A program made the position numbers and the translations under genes. This document shows positions 1 to 10,845 of a stretch of 64,000 nt of DNA, in pieces. Below the pieces are notes generated by a model. The model was not told where the DNA came from. It ran no database searches and was given only the letters and a program-made list of their open reading frames with translations. The stretch is from contig CM070632.1 of assembly GCA_036346255.1 (NCBI GenBank), forward strand, positions 31,398,657-31,462,656, written 5' to 3'. Positions within the stretch are counted from its first letter, which is position 1. Every line of letters starts with the position of its first letter. Source of the DNA: Ampelocalamus luodianensis. Taxonomy: Eukaryota; Streptophyta; Magnoliopsida; Poales; Poaceae.

Positions 1-830
1 TCTTTGCAAAAATGCCAAGGTGGTGCGAGGAGGTCTTTGAGAGGTCCTTGAGGAGGTTTTTGAGTAGATCTTTTGAGGGGGTCGTTGGGAGGTCTTTGCG
101 AACGACCAAGGGTAGTCTTTGCAAAGATACAGGGGTGGTCCACAGGGAGATCCAGGAGGGTGGTCTTAGCGAGTGGGAGGTCTAAGGGCTCCCAAGATCG
201 CGGCGGTAGGAGATCCAACGGTTGCAATTGGCTGCGACTTGGAAGGAGCTCGGGGCCGAACTGAGAGGGTTGAGTTCCACCAGAGAAAGTTGTTGGGCTT
301 GAGTCCGACTCGAGTCCAATAGGACTTTTACTAGGGTTTGATTTTTGAGCTGAAAACTTTGAGGAATTTCTAGAGGTAGCAAACTAACTCAAAAATTTCT
401 AAAATTTTTATAGGAGCCAGCTGACCTTGAGATGGACCTTGTATAAAATTTTCAGAGGTTTTTATACTGAGTATTTTTCTCTAGAAATTTCTCAAGGTGC
501 TGATCTAGGCTTTTGACCAAGGGTCAAAGTGGTTTGACTACCTCTTAAAATATTCAAACAATTTCTAAAAATTGTGAAATTTTTCAGAGGGGTCACCCAA
601 CATCCTTATAACCCAAAAAAATTATTTCCAGTGGATGATCACTAGATTTGACAAGGGTTGGAAAAAGAAGGGTCATGACTTTAGTCAATTTGGAGATTTG
701 GGTTTTTGATTTTCCACAATTCCTTTACAAGAATTGCAGAAATGTTCAAAAACTTCAAGATGCAAGAAAAGTTTTAATTTCTACGTATTTTCTTACATTT
801 GAAACACAAACCCAGGTTTTAGCTGTTACA
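1..830 (-). repeat. Partial 3' LTR of element T3 (Ty3/gypsy, minus strand)
   Basis: The LTR lies on the minus strand and starts at 830 with TGTAACAGC. Its first stretch resembles the start of T1's LTR at 28,856: both carry a TGTGTTTCAAATG-like word and similar AT-rich text with the phrase gaggggtcac. Only the first 830 bases of the LTR are in the window; the rest lies to the left. There is no gene in it; small ORFs here are chance. The polypurine tract and integrase remnants to its right fix the orientation. T3 is related to T1 and T2 but clearly diverged from both. Confidence 0.7.
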
Positions 831-1167
831 AAACCTCCCCCCTTACAAAAATCTCGTCCCGAGATTTGGCTCACTCGGAAAAGAAGGGTGGGTAGTCCGA
901 ACACAAGCACGGAGTATGTCTTCCAAGACTTGGTTGACTCATCCCGCTTGACCATCAGATTGAGGGTGATAAACTGAGCTGAAAGAAAGACTGGTTCCTA
1001 TGGCCTCTTGCGGACCATGCCAAAATCTAGAAATGAACAGAGAGCCACGATCTGAAATGATCGCCTTCGGTACCTAGCAAGCTTACGATCCTTGAGACCT
1101 CTGACTCGGCCAAGTGGCCTGCACGAATCTTGGTTCTGACCGGAAGAAAAGGTGTCACCTTAGTCGA
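831..1167 (-). pseudogene. T3 polypurine tract and integrase remnant
   Basis: Minus-strand remnant of the 3' end of a Ty3/gypsy pol gene. Bases 831-846 are a purine tract on the minus strand next to the LTR start. Bases 847-893 match the end of the T1 pol gene, including the phrase tctcgtcccgagat. From about 894 the text jumps to the integrase region corresponding to T1 29,577-29,850, so the integrase C-terminus and most of the chromodomain-like tail are missing. The match to T1 fades near 1,167, where plus-strand R0 protease sequence begins. Integrase would insert element cDNA into the genome; this piece is too short to act. The internal jump is a deletion; the right border is a recombination or insertion breakpoint. 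Confidence 0.6.
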
Positions 1168-2275
1168 CACAGGGAGCCTCAGCCAAGTGCCATAATTTGT
1201 TCCAAATCAAGGGCGTTGTCAAGGAACGCTCAATACGCATAATTATTGATGGTGGGAGTTGCAACAATTTGGTGAGTATAGATATGGTGGAGAAGCTTGC
1301 TTTGCCGACCAAACCTCATCCCCAACCATACTGTATTCAATGGTTCAACAACAATGGTAAGTGAAGGTAACACGAATGGTGAGAATAAACTTTTCTATGG
1401 GTTCATACCATGATTATATTGATTGCGATGTTGTTCCTATGCAAGCTTGTTCTTTGTTACTAGGAAGACCTTGTAATCTGATACTAATTTTGTGTATCAT
1501 GATAGGAATAATCAATACTCCCTCATGTTCAAAGGAAAGAAAATTGTGATGCATCCTGTGACTCCTGAACAAATTGTTAAAGATGAACTTGCTAGAACTA
1601 GTAGAGAGAAGAATGAGGAGAATGCTAAGAGCGAAAATCAGATTGTAGCAAAAGAGCTTGAGCAACATAAGAAGAAAGAACCTAAATCTACTCATCTGAA
1701 GAATAAATAAATTAAATTGAAAGGTACTAGTTTCTTGCTACCAAATCTGATATGACTGAATTGGATGTTAGTAATTCTGTTTGCTATGCATTAGTATGTA
1801 AAGAAGCTTTGTTTTCATTTGCGGATACACCTTTTCTTTGCCTCCTGCCATCAGTAACATTTTGCAGGAGTACAACAATGTCTTTCTGAAGGACATACCA
1901 CCGGAGTTGCCATCGCTTCGAGGGATTGAGCATCAAATTGATTTACTTCCCGACGCATCATTGCCCAACCGCGCACCATACAGGACCAATCCGAAAGAAA
2001 CTACAGAAATTCAGCGCCAAATTCAAGAATTGCTTGCTAAAGGGTATGTGCGCGAATCTCTTAGTTCTTATGCTGTTCCGATCATTTTAGTGCCTAAGAA
2101 AAAGGGATCATGGCACATGCGTGTAGATTGTAGGGCAATTAATAATATCACCATTAGGTATCGTCATCCTATTCCTAGGTTAGATGATATGTTTGATAAA
2201 TTTAGTAGCTCTGTTGTTTTGTCCAAGGTTGATTTGTACAGTGGATGTCATCAAATTCGCATGAAATTAGGTGAT
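1168..2275 (+). pseudogene. R0: Ty3/gypsy protease-reverse transcriptase fragment
   Basis: Degenerate plus-strand pol fragment. About 1,190-1,545 reads as a retropepsin-like domain (IIIDGGSCNNLVS near the start, then DVVPMQACSLLLGRPC) with a frameshift near 1,358. At 1,492-1,710 a charged linker follows, with KKIVMHPVTPEQIVKDEL. From 1,838 the N-terminal part of reverse transcriptase is open (152 codons; PIILVPKKKGSWHMRVD and INNITIRYRHPIPRLDD). The fragment ends at 2,275, before the catalytic FxDD, where the G1 LTR begins. The last five bases, GTGAT, are the expected left copy of G1's target duplication; the right copy lies outside the window. R0 is a different gypsy lineage from G1, B and T, which have the FDSGAS-type protease. 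Lineage not assigned. Confidence 0.75.
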
Positions 2276-2514
2276 TGTAACATCCTAGATTTTTAGGAGT
2301 TTTTAAAAAATTTAAAAATAAAAATTACCATTTCGTTTGTTGAATTTCTAAAGCTTAACTTGAAATTTTGGAAATTACAAATGATTTAATTGACTAAATC
2401 AAAGTTCAACTAATTCAAAATCTGGTATGTTTTGAGTTTCTTGGAGCTATCTGGTATTTAAATTCCCCTTTCCCTGTTGTTCCAATTTCACAGTCAGCCC
2501 GTTCCTTATCCCCT

Positions 2515-2715
2515 TTTGACCACCCTCCCGTGTCGACCAGCCCCTGGTTTCGACTACCCTCTCGTGTCGACCAGCCTCCTGGTTTCGACCACCCTCTCGT
2601 GTCGACCGGCCTTTGGTTTCGACCAGCCTTTGGTCACGACCATCCTCTCGGTCACGACCACCTCCTTGGTTTCAACCAGCCTCTCTGTTTTGACCAGCCC
2701 CGCCTGTCAACCCCC
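2515..2715 (+). repeat. CGACCA-rich minisatellite in G1 U3
   Basis: Imperfect tandem units of about 18-25 bases built on the words gtttcgacca and ccctctcgtg, about eight or nine units. It lies upstream of the TATA box at 2,924, so it sits in the U3 promoter region. The corresponding part of the right LTR is missing from the window because that copy begins at about LTR position 520. Confidence 0.7.
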
Positions 2716-2923
2716 TGCTTACCTTCTTCTTCCTCCCATCACGTCATGGCTGTCGCAAAAGTCCTCGCGCATTAAATGTTGTCGCCTCCGCCGTGCCCAT
2801 TTCCCCCTCTTGTCTCCTCCCCTAACTGCCCCCATCCCCTCCCTCATCTACATGTCGTGCACCCATGCTGCACCGTCGCGAATTCTGCCGCTCCATCTTG
2901 GCACCCGGTCCTCCACCTTCCTC

Positions 2924-2932
2924 TATAAATAG
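2924..2932 (+). promoter_or_regulatory. TATA box of G1 5' LTR
   Basis: TATAAATAG, followed by a pyrimidine-rich leader (tttgcctccttcctc). The right LTR has TATAAATGG at 62,367 in the same context. Transcription of G1 would start some 30 bases downstream. Confidence 0.65.
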
Positions 2933-3261
2933 AGCACCTAGGGAGCCCTTTGCCTCCTTCCTCTTGTTTTTCCCTCAGCTTTCACCTTTCCTCTTTCTCT
3001 CACCACGTTTTGTTGTGCTTCGTAGTTTCACCACCGCCAGCTGGAGTTCGCTTCGTCGCCTCTCACCGCTGCCGTTGAAGCTCCTCCACCGTCGTGGTCT
3101 TCGTAGTTAGCTTTGCAAGATCGCGGCCTACCCGGAGACCTTGCGCCAAGTTCAACCTCCCCATCGCCGAAGAGCTCACTGGAGTCCACGCCGTCTCTAA
3201 CCGCCGTTCGTCGTCTTTTCCTAGCCTCCTACTCCGGTCCCTCTCTCTCCATCCTGGTGAG

Positions 3262-3560
3262 TTTCTCGTGCTCTGTCCACCCTCTCGGTTTGGTCCACCC
3301 TCTTAGTTTAGACCTCCCTCTCGGTTTGGTCCACCCTCTCAGTTTAGACCACCCTCTCGGTTTGGACCACCCTCTCAGTCGAGACCTCCTTTCCTTACAA
3401 CCACGTTAAGTAGTTGTATCCTCCTTACGACCACGTTGAGTAGTCATATCCTTCTTTAATCTTTCTTTCTTCTTTCAACCGCGTCGAGTAGCCGAGTCAA
3501 CCTTCCGACCAGTCGAAACTTCCTTTTGACCAGGTAGTCGAACCTCCTTCTGAGAGCTCG
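3262..3560 (+). repeat. Two tandem repeat blocks in G1 LTR leader
   Basis: First block, about 3,280-3,395: 20-22 base units on the phrase ctctcggtttggtccacc. Second block, about 3,396-3,560: units of about 32 bases on ccttacgaccacgttgagtag. The right LTR carries the same two blocks at 62,715-62,960 with different unit numbers, so the array length has changed since insertion or during copying. Confidence 0.7.
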
Positions 3561-4540
3561 TTCTCTTTCGTTCGAGCTCCGATCAGAGTGATTCAAGTTT
3601 CTAACTTCATCTAAATTCAATATCTTTCTTTTTGTTCTAGTTTGGTTCATTTTGGATTTCATTTGGAGTTATCTTATTTACTTGGCTCTTTCGCGCGTAT
3701 AGATTCGGCGTTTACGAAGAGTTCTTGGACTCAACGATCTCGATCGAAGCATCTCAAGTCTTCAACGAAGGCAAGTCGTAGACCTTTTATCATGTCATAC
3801 CCAGTTTATAAAATTATATTGTTTTTATGTCAACATGCATGGCTAGTTGTATAAAAATGGTTCTGGGAGTAGTTAAATACCTACTTGGTAGTATGACTCC
3901 TTGAATAATTGTGAACGACATGTTGACATGTACCCTTGGATACCGTAGGTTGGGTAATCTTATTTGGACATTATTGTTACCAACATGGAGTGCGTATTAT
4001 GCTTAGTGGGTGCATATTATTCTTAGTCATGCTTTAGTTATACGATGCCTCTTGATCACCTGATTCAATGATGATAAACTTGACTTAATGATATATGGAA
4101 TTGTGGTATGGCCACTGTTGTTAAAATTTATTGTGTCAGGGCAAGGGTTGCCTTTTGGTCGGGTTGAACCAAAAATGATTTCATACTTAGGCGAATGATC
4201 GTGCGATAAAGGGGTGCAGGAAGCACATTGGGAAGAGGATGTCTCGCTTGAGTAGTCTCTAAGGAGTTAATTTTGTGCGCCATTGATGCGGGCCATGCAG
4301 TGTAACCATAAGTGTATTTATGGGGTGGACCTGGCCAACTAATTAGTAAGGTTTTGAGTCGGTTCTGTGTTGGTGGTCGATACGGTGCAAAAGGGGGCCA
4401 AGAAGGCGAGACCTTAGCGAGCAGAACCGAGTCAAAATGGAGCCTTGTAAAGGCCTTGTGATAATCTCTTAGTCACACAACTCGGAAGTGTGTGGGTGGA
4501 CAATATAAGATGATTATCTCTTATGGGTCAAGCTGTAAAA

Positions 4541-4595
4541 CCTCTACAGAGTATAAAACTATTCGGATAGCTGTGTCCCCGGTTATAGACAATGT
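4541..4595 (+). other. Conserved palindromic LTR block, G1 left copy
   Basis: Contains cctctacagagt, then actattcggatagc, then tgtccccggttatagac. The same ordered words occur in the LTRs of B, T1, T2 and the G1 right copy, although the surrounding LTR sequence is mostly different. See the finding on this block. Function unknown. Confidence 0.6.
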
Positions 4596-4654
4596 CTGGT
4601 GATTTCACACGAGGGGTAGATTTTCTCAAAAATATGGTCGTGGATGGTTTCGAT

Positions 4655-4735
4655 TATCGACTTGGTTATGGGAAGCGACCTGGTCGTGGGAAGCGTCCTG
4701 GTCATGGGAAGCGATATGGTCGTCTCTTTTGGTTG
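4655..4735 (+). repeat. 18-base tandem repeat in G1 LTR
   Basis: About four units of the phrase gggaagcgacctggtcgt. The right copy has the same array at about 63,815-63,865 with fewer units. Confidence 0.65.
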
Positions 4736-4957
4736 GGAAGTGAACAGGGTGTTCACGAGTTGTTTAAAAGCACTTGATTACTTAAGTATTAATCTTTCAA
4801 CTTGTGTTTTGCAATCTACTTACTGTATTTCTAGTCAATATTGCTTTCTGCAAAATAACCATAAAGCTATTGTTGTCAAGCCTTGCATGAATACTATTTA
4901 CATACTGTTCCCTACGACTTGTTGAGTACATTATGTACTCACGGATGTACGCCCTTT

Positions 4958-5395
4958 CACTACTACAAAACAGGCAATAGCAGACACCTCATCACAGACG
5001 GTTCCAAAGGAGCGTGCGTGTTGAATTCTCTGACGGTTCCCTTTGGAACTGTGCGAAATCGTCGTGATATGTCCTCATCACGAGCGGTTCTTATTACCAA
5101 CCGTTTGTGATACTTCACGGACGGTTGGTAAAAGAACCGTCGTGATGAGGACATATCCGCTGACGTGCATATAAGAACCGTCAGTGAAGTATCACGAGCG
5201 GTTCGTAATATGAACCGTCGTGATGAGACAACTTATCGCGCAGCGGTTTGTAAATAAAACCGTCGTGAAGTATCACGAGCGGTTTTAATTTAAACCGCTC
5301 GTGATAAGCTACTATCCTGACGGCTCTATTAAATAACCGTCGTGATATTATTATCACGAGCGGTTTTATTTAAAGCCGTCTGTGATATCAACCTC
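4958..5395 (+). repeat. CACTA left terminal inverted repeat and subterminal array
   Basis: The first 13-14 bases are the terminal inverted repeat. From about 4,985 to 5,395 there are a dozen or more copies, in both orientations, of a 12-13 base motif of the form ATCACGAGCGGTT or ATCACAGACGGTT. Neighbouring opposite copies make short hairpins. In characterised CACTA elements such subterminal motifs bind the accessory transposase protein. Confidence 0.85.
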
Positions 5396-5500
5396 TTCTC
5401 CCGCGATGTGTCTCTTCACCATCGCGACAACCGTCTTCTTCGTCTCGCACACCGACGATACATGCGTCTCTTCGTCTCACGTGCGATTACTCTAATTCTT

Positions 5501-5510
5501 TATATAAGGC
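5501..5510 (+). promoter_or_regulatory. TATA-like box beside the left CACTA array
   Basis: TATATAAGGC about 105 bases downstream of the motif array and about 290 bases upstream of the captured gene-like segment. A donor-like AAGGTGAGC follows at about 5,579. It could start the transcript of the captured segment. Position and motif only; no direct proof. Confidence 0.4.
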
Positions 5511-5789
5511 GGAATAATTCACGAAGATTAAACTCCTCCCATCGCTCTTCGTCTCACGGTTTTGAGTCGTCAATCGCCAAGGTGAGCATGCAGCGATCAA
5601 AGCAAAGCACCAAGGCGAGGAGGTCGGTGATCGCGCTCTTTCTCATGATGTCGTAAATGCGACATCGTCGGCCGTCAATGACGCGAGCTCTCCTCACCCA
5701 TGGAGGACCTATGCAGCCTATGATTAACGACGTACATCTTTATGTCTACAATATAATGCGTACATACTACTATTTATTCTAACATCTTG

Positions 5790-6386
5790 AATGTATGTAC
5801 GTATAGTTGCAAGGCCTTGTACAAGGTGTCCAAGGGCAGTGGGGAGCGCGTGGCGCTGGAGCGAGAGGAGGCGATGAAGTGGTAGGACAACGAGCGCTAC
5901 CTCGCCGTCGTCAACCACCTGGCCGCCGCCGGCAACCCGGGGGCTTGTTTCATCGTCGGCCTCGGGCTTGTCTTCGCGCCCCAAGACATGCGGCGGCCTC
6001 ATGTTCCTTGAGCAGGCGGCGTGGCGGCCACAAGGCGCGGCCTCGTGCTCGGTCTCCTCCTCTACACGGCCGGCGAGCGCGGACGTTGGGAAGCACTACA
6101 TCGGCCAGGTCGAGGACGAGCCAACCGCGGCGGTGAGAGGCGGCCAAGACCAACCGGAGTGCGGCGGTGCGAGGCTCGCCGCGGACATGGTCCAGGCGGC
6201 GGCGTGGGGAAGAAGGCCGGGCCACTGGGCCGGGTGTGGGCGCTGTCGGAGGATGGCCACCGGTGCACGAGCATTGGCTGCGGTGTGGAAGGGTGGGACG
6301 ACTACGTCGTCTTCCGCGATGACGCATCGCAGATTAGGCATGAGTATACCAGTTTCTTTGCAAAGGTGTTAGACTATTTGCCATAA
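5790..6386 (+). pseudogene. Captured host gene segment, F-box/Sel1-like family (probable)
   Basis: GC-rich plus-strand segment, compositionally unlike the surrounding CACTA DNA. Read across frames it gives CKALYKVSKGSGERVALERE, then ERYLAVVNHLAAAGNPGACF, then LGLLLYTAGE, and ends in VVFRDD...IRHEYTSFFAKVLDYLP with a stop at 6,384-6,386. This layout recalls a grass family with an N-terminal F-box, Sel1-like alanine/glycine repeats and a C-terminal cysteine-containing tail. A stop lies early (after AMKW) and at least two frameshifts follow. Nothing in it resembles a known CACTA protein, so host gene capture is the best reading. The F-box itself is not clearly visible; 5,580-5,720 may be a decayed remnant. 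Family call from memory only. Confidence 0.55.
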
Positions 6387-6588
6387 AATTTTAGTTTTTT
6401 AGGTTTCTAGAAAGGTGGTGCAGCTGGACTATTTTCCAAATTAAATGAATTTTTAATGCACCAAAATATACGGTCCACAAGGGCGGGAAGCGATTACAAT
6501 TCCACGTTGACATCAAAATATCGTCGACATATTACAAGTTCATAACACATGATGTTATGGAATAAATTAATTACAATGGAGTAATTTC

Positions 6589-9500
6589 TTAATTAAAATA
6601 TAGTCCTTCATGATGATCGACGCGCATATAGCTAGCTTCCTCGTTGGGTTCTTCCTCGAGCCTGATGCCGTCTCCGAAAGGAGGCAAATCGTCAAATTGA
6701 TTGTATTCTTCCTCGTCCACTACATTCTCAACTCCGACAATCCTTCTTTTCCATGAAGAACTACGTGGCGCTTCTTATTTGTCGGTCGGTTACATAGAAG
6801 ACTTGAACAACTTGGTTGCTTGATGCGAATGGTTCGTCTTTGTATCCGACACGATCGAGGTCCACGGTAGTGACGCCGCACTTGTCGACCTTCACATGGG
6901 AGATGGACCCAATGGCACCGAAATAGGGGATCTTGAAAAGCACGTAGTCGAGCTCCCATATCTCCTCTATTTGCCCATAATACGAGCTCCTCACCCATCG
7001 ATCTTGAATGCATCTATGACACGGACTGCTCGATGCGGGCTGTGCTCTTCCTATCCTGAGCTGCCGTATAAAATGTGTACCCATTTATGTCGTATCCTTG
7101 CCATGTGACAATTGTAAATTGTGGCCCTTTGCCAACCATAGCAGCAGATCATCACTTGATGACCTCGGTCATGATTCGCACCTTTACCCATTCGTTGAAC
7201 CGGCGGTTGTGCTCTCGTGATCAAACCTCCGACCGTGCGGATTACATTGGCGTACCATGTCTTTGTGCTCGTCGATGTGCGGGGGACGGTTGGGTCATGT
7301 GTTGCAAGACCGTGAAATGGGCTTGAGCGTGCGTATCGGATCGGGAGTGATTGATTTCCTTCCGATGGTCCCGATACCATCGGCCTCCCCTCATGGCGAG
7401 ATAGAGGCACACCTATCGGTTCCACCCGAGCCATGTAGTCGACGCGAGAACTCAATGACCTCTTGGTTGCATAACCTTCGATGATCTTGCCCTCGGTCGA
7501 GATCGATTCCGCACGAGGACTTGAGAATTCCCATATACCTCTCGAGCGGTACATATGGCGTAGGAACACAGGACCGCATATCTTTATCTCTTTCACAAGA
7601 TGAACAATGAGATGGACCATAATATCGAAAAATGACGGAGGAAATACATCTCAAGTTGACATAGAGTCGTCACCACCTCGATGCATCAGAGCATCTAGTC
7701 CTTCGGGATCGATGACCTTCTCGAGCAATTAAGTTGAAGAAATAACACGACCTCAAGATTGTCACTCGGACCTTGTTGGCAAGATACCCTAATTACAACA
7801 GAAGCATTTGTGTCATCGACACATGACAATCATGAGACTTCATACCAATTAATTTCAAATCTTGCATAGAAACAAGTTTCTTAATGTTAGCGGATGTAAT
7901 CGCGGGACTTTGACACCATGCAAGCTTTGGCACAATTCATTTCTCTCGGCCTTGGACATAGTGTAGCAAGTCGGTGGAAGGTATGTTCGTCCTTTATCGG
8001 TCTCTTTCGGTGCTAACTCGGTCCTTATGTTCATATCAACCAAGTCGCGTCGTGCGTTAACACCATCCTTTGTTTTGCCACTAATGTTGATGAAGAGGCC
8101 AATCAAGCTTTCACATACATTCTTCTCCACGTGCATGGCGTCGATGCGTTGTGAACTTCTAAGTGCTCCCAATAAGGCAAGTCCCAAAAATTGCCCGCTT
8201 CTTCGGATGTTCTTCGACGGGTTTTAATTTACATCCCTTCCCAAGCACAACATCGATATCCTTAACCATATCATAGACCTCTTTCCTCTAAAAGCCCTTG
8301 AGGTGAGCTGTCCTCCTTATTTCCGTCGAATTGTTTTTCATCTTGCGGTATGGGTGACTCGGAAGGAACCTACGGTGACGCATATACGATTTTCTGCGAG
8401 TTGTTCACCATACACTCCGTAGCATCTAAGCGGTGCGGAATGAGCTTTGGCTCCTTTCGCATCAAGCCCGACAGGTTACCAAGGGCAGGAAAATCATTGA
8501 TAGTGCGAGAACAACATGACGCCAAAGAGAAGTTCTCTCGTTTATGCGCATCCCATACTTGTACCCGCCGTTCCACAAATGTCACAAGATCATCCGAGAA
8601 TGGTGCTAGGTACACATCAATATCGTTCCCGGTTGCTTGGCCCTTGGATAAGTAGTGACATCAAAATGTACTTCCGCTTCATACACGACCAAGGAGGAAG
8701 GTTGTACATACATAGGTTCACGGGCCATGTGCTATGTCGGTCGGTGCTCATGTTCCGAAAGGATTCATTCCATCGTACTCAACCCTAACCTTATGTTCCT
8801 CGGTTCCGCACCGAACTCTTTGAAGGTGCGATCGAAGTTTCTCCTTTGGCGTAATCAGCAGGTGTCTTAGTTTTCCATCTTTCTTACGCTCCTCCAGAGT
8901 GCCAACGCAGCAATCTTGCCTCCTTTCGGTTCGCAAATAAGCGCTTCAAACGTGGGATCACAGCAGATACCACAACACCTTAGCAGAGGTCCTTGCTTCA
9001 CCTTAGCAGTATTCTTAGGCTTGTATCGGGATGCTTTGCACATCGGACATACATGCAAGTCTGCATACTCTTTACGATCTGAGGATACAATCGTTCGGAC
9101 ATGCATGTATTCTTTCTACTTCCATTCCCAATGGACAAAGAACCTTCTTGGCTTGGTAGGTGGTTTGGGCAACACGTTTCCCTCCCGGAAGAATGTCGCT
9201 AGGAGACCTAACAACGCCGTGAAACTCTTGTCGGACCAACCATTGCTCGCCTTCAATTTCAGATTCAAATGCGGTTGACAACCTTGTGTATTCGGCTTGC
9301 GGCCAGGAACAAAGGTTTCGAGTCCTCCATTAAGCGCTCGAATTTACAAAACTCTCTCTCGTAGTTTCATTCGCATCGCGTAGCATCGATCCAGTTGTCA
9401 TCGCATCGACCTATCGTCATCAAAAACACGATCCACATCCGGCATATCGTTGACTTCCTCGTCGATGTCATCATTATTAACTTCTGTATAATCTGCTCTT

Positions 9501-9721
9501 CACCGTGGTGGTCCAACATGTACACCCTTTTTGAAACCCTTCAATCAAGTGCCCTACGATCTGCGCGGGTTGTTAAAAATCTTGATTACGCAATCAATGC
9601 ATGGACGTTACATAAATTCTATCCTTATTTAGCATATCACCCGCCGGCTCTTTTAAAAGCAATCACGCCATTAATGTACTCTTCACTCACACGGTTCGCA
9701 CCGTACATCGATTCGGTCCAT
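6589..9721 (-). pseudogene. CACTA transposase, TNP2/TNPD type
   Basis: Runs leftward from about 9,721 to a stop at 6,589-6,591. In order: a transposase-associated domain (MYGANRVSEEYINGVIAFK from 9,708); the TNP2 core (KKVLCPLGMEVERIHACPNDC near 9,090-9,150, then YADLHVCPMCKASRYK, then LYLAPFSDDL and TINDFPALGNLSG at 8,440-8,615, then IDAMHVEKNVCESLIG near 8,110-8,150); a DUF4218-like part (MVHLIVHLVKEIKICGPV near 7,560-7,620; RYMGILKS; ARVEPIGVPLSRHEGR); and a DUF4216-like C-terminus (ELDYVLFKIPYFGAIG; GYKDEPFASSNQVVQVFYV). It ends in an acidic tail. TNP2 proteins cut at CACTA ends. Many frameshifts and in-frame stops; introns probably also present. Not functional as read. Confidence 0.85.
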
Positions 9722-10213
9722 CTACGCTACACATGTAACAATTAGTAGTGTTAAATTATATTAATAAGCGCAAATCGTTACTCCTCCTATTAACTGCAAA
9801 TACGTTACTCCTCCTATTAAGCAAATATAAAGAGTTAAAGATCGTTACACTCGGAGCTCACGACGAAAATTCCTAATATCCCGCGAAATTCCTCACTATC
9901 CTTCTCCTTCAGGCCAATGAACAGGGCAAGAGAAGAGCCACAGTCGAAATGCACCAGCTCCCACATAAGCTTATCTCACTCACAAAAACACTCATTCACA
10001 ACACCCAAACCGAGAGCTACCACCAAAGCCAAGCCTCACAAAGCAAGCATGCATGCAAGCCAAATGACCATAAGTTGCTAGGGCAACCCACAACCAAGAA
10101 CAAGGCAAGCAAAATAAACAAGCCTCCTACAGCCAACACAGAGCAAAGCTTCTCAAGCCCCTCTATTCCAAAGAAGAGATCGGGCGCTAGGCGGGGGCCT
10201 CTGTCGGGTCTTT
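9722..10213 (-). other. Leader/intron region of CACTA transposase gene
   Basis: Between the transposase start at about 9,721 and the TATA-like box near 10,222. No protein match. The minus strand has pyrimidine/guanine-rich leader text close to the TATA-like box and AT-rich text near the ATG, consistent with an untranslated first exon and an intron, but splice sites are not resolved. Confidence 0.4.
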
Positions 10214-10222
10214 ATATTTATA
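10214..10222 (-). promoter_or_regulatory. TATA-like box of CACTA transposase gene
   Basis: On the minus strand TATAAATATA, directly downstream of the motif array at 10,231-10,575 and upstream of the transposase frame. Spacing to the nearest array motif is only about 10 bases. Confidence 0.5.
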
Positions 10223-10230
10223 GGGTAAAA

Positions 10231-10575
10231 TATCACGAGCGGTTCTTATTTCCAACCGTCGTGATACGAGTATATCACGACGGTTATCCACAAACGTCAT
10301 GTTGAAGCTTCTACAGAGCGGCTCCATGTGGAACCTTCGTGATATACTCAATATCACAGAGCGGTTAATAAGTATAACCGTGCGTGATATACTCACATCA
10401 CGAGCGGTTTGAGTATATCACGACGGTTATACTTATTAACCGTCTGTGATATTGAGTATATCACAGACGGTTCCACATGGAGCCGTCTGTGCAAGTTCAA
10501 CACAGACGGTTAGTAATATGAACCGTCTGTGATGAGGATATTAGCACAGATGGTTCTTCATTCAACCATACGTGA
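10231..10575. repeat. Internal CACTA motif array 1
   Basis: At least ten copies, in both orientations, of the ATCACGAGCGGTT / ATCACAGACGGTT motif that also forms the subterminal arrays. Adjacent opposed copies (for example around 10,405-10,470) form long hairpins. The array abuts the transposase TATA-like box, so a transposase or TNPA-like protein bound here could control that promoter. Confidence 0.8.
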
Positions 10576-10619
10576 TAGCGTTTGAGCATGTATATGCATA
10601 AATAATTAACAAAATGAAT

Positions 10620-10770
10620 TTTGCCCGATAATAAATAGATGATAAAGAGACCATATCATCACGAGCGATAAAAAAACCATATCATCACAGGCGATAAAAA
10701 TTAAAGACCATATTTACATCACGGACAATAGATCGGCCTTATCGTTTTACATCACGCAGGCGATAAAAAA
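10620..10770. repeat. Short tandem motif next to array 1
   Basis: Four spaced copies of catcacgnaggcgataaaa-like text with an accatat spacer. The motif starts like the array motif (ATCAC) but continues GCGATAAA. Role unknown; could be a diverged form of the same binding site. Confidence 0.5.
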
Positions 10771-10845
10771 GGATGGCGATCCTATCTTAGTCTTCAAATC
10801 TTCAGCGCATTCTCGTCGGCTTCGGTGGGAGCGGGATCGATCGCC

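Larger units (their letters stand above)
2276..4957 (+). repeat. G1 5' LTR, left part
   Basis: Starts TGTAACATCC directly after R0 sequence and stops at 4,957, where the CACTA element is inserted; the remaining 365 bases are at 16,485-16,849. Total LTR length without the insert is about 3.05 kb. It matches 62,238-64,000 over the part that overlaps (from about 2,800 on), so the two are the LTR pair of one element. The right copy lacks roughly 300 bases corresponding to 3,480-3,800. A TATA box is at 2,924. No protein-coding content; the open frames over 2,477-3,409 are proline/leucine-rich tandem repeat and leader sequence. Confidence 0.85.

Noticed and set aside
2477..3409. Proline/leucine-rich ORFs near the left end
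   Set aside because: Tandem repeat and leader sequence of the G1 LTR; open in several frames.
5800..6390. Overlapping minus-strand ORFs at 5,950-6,341
   Set aside because: Shadow frames of GC-rich captured segment; the recognisable protein pattern is on the plus strand.
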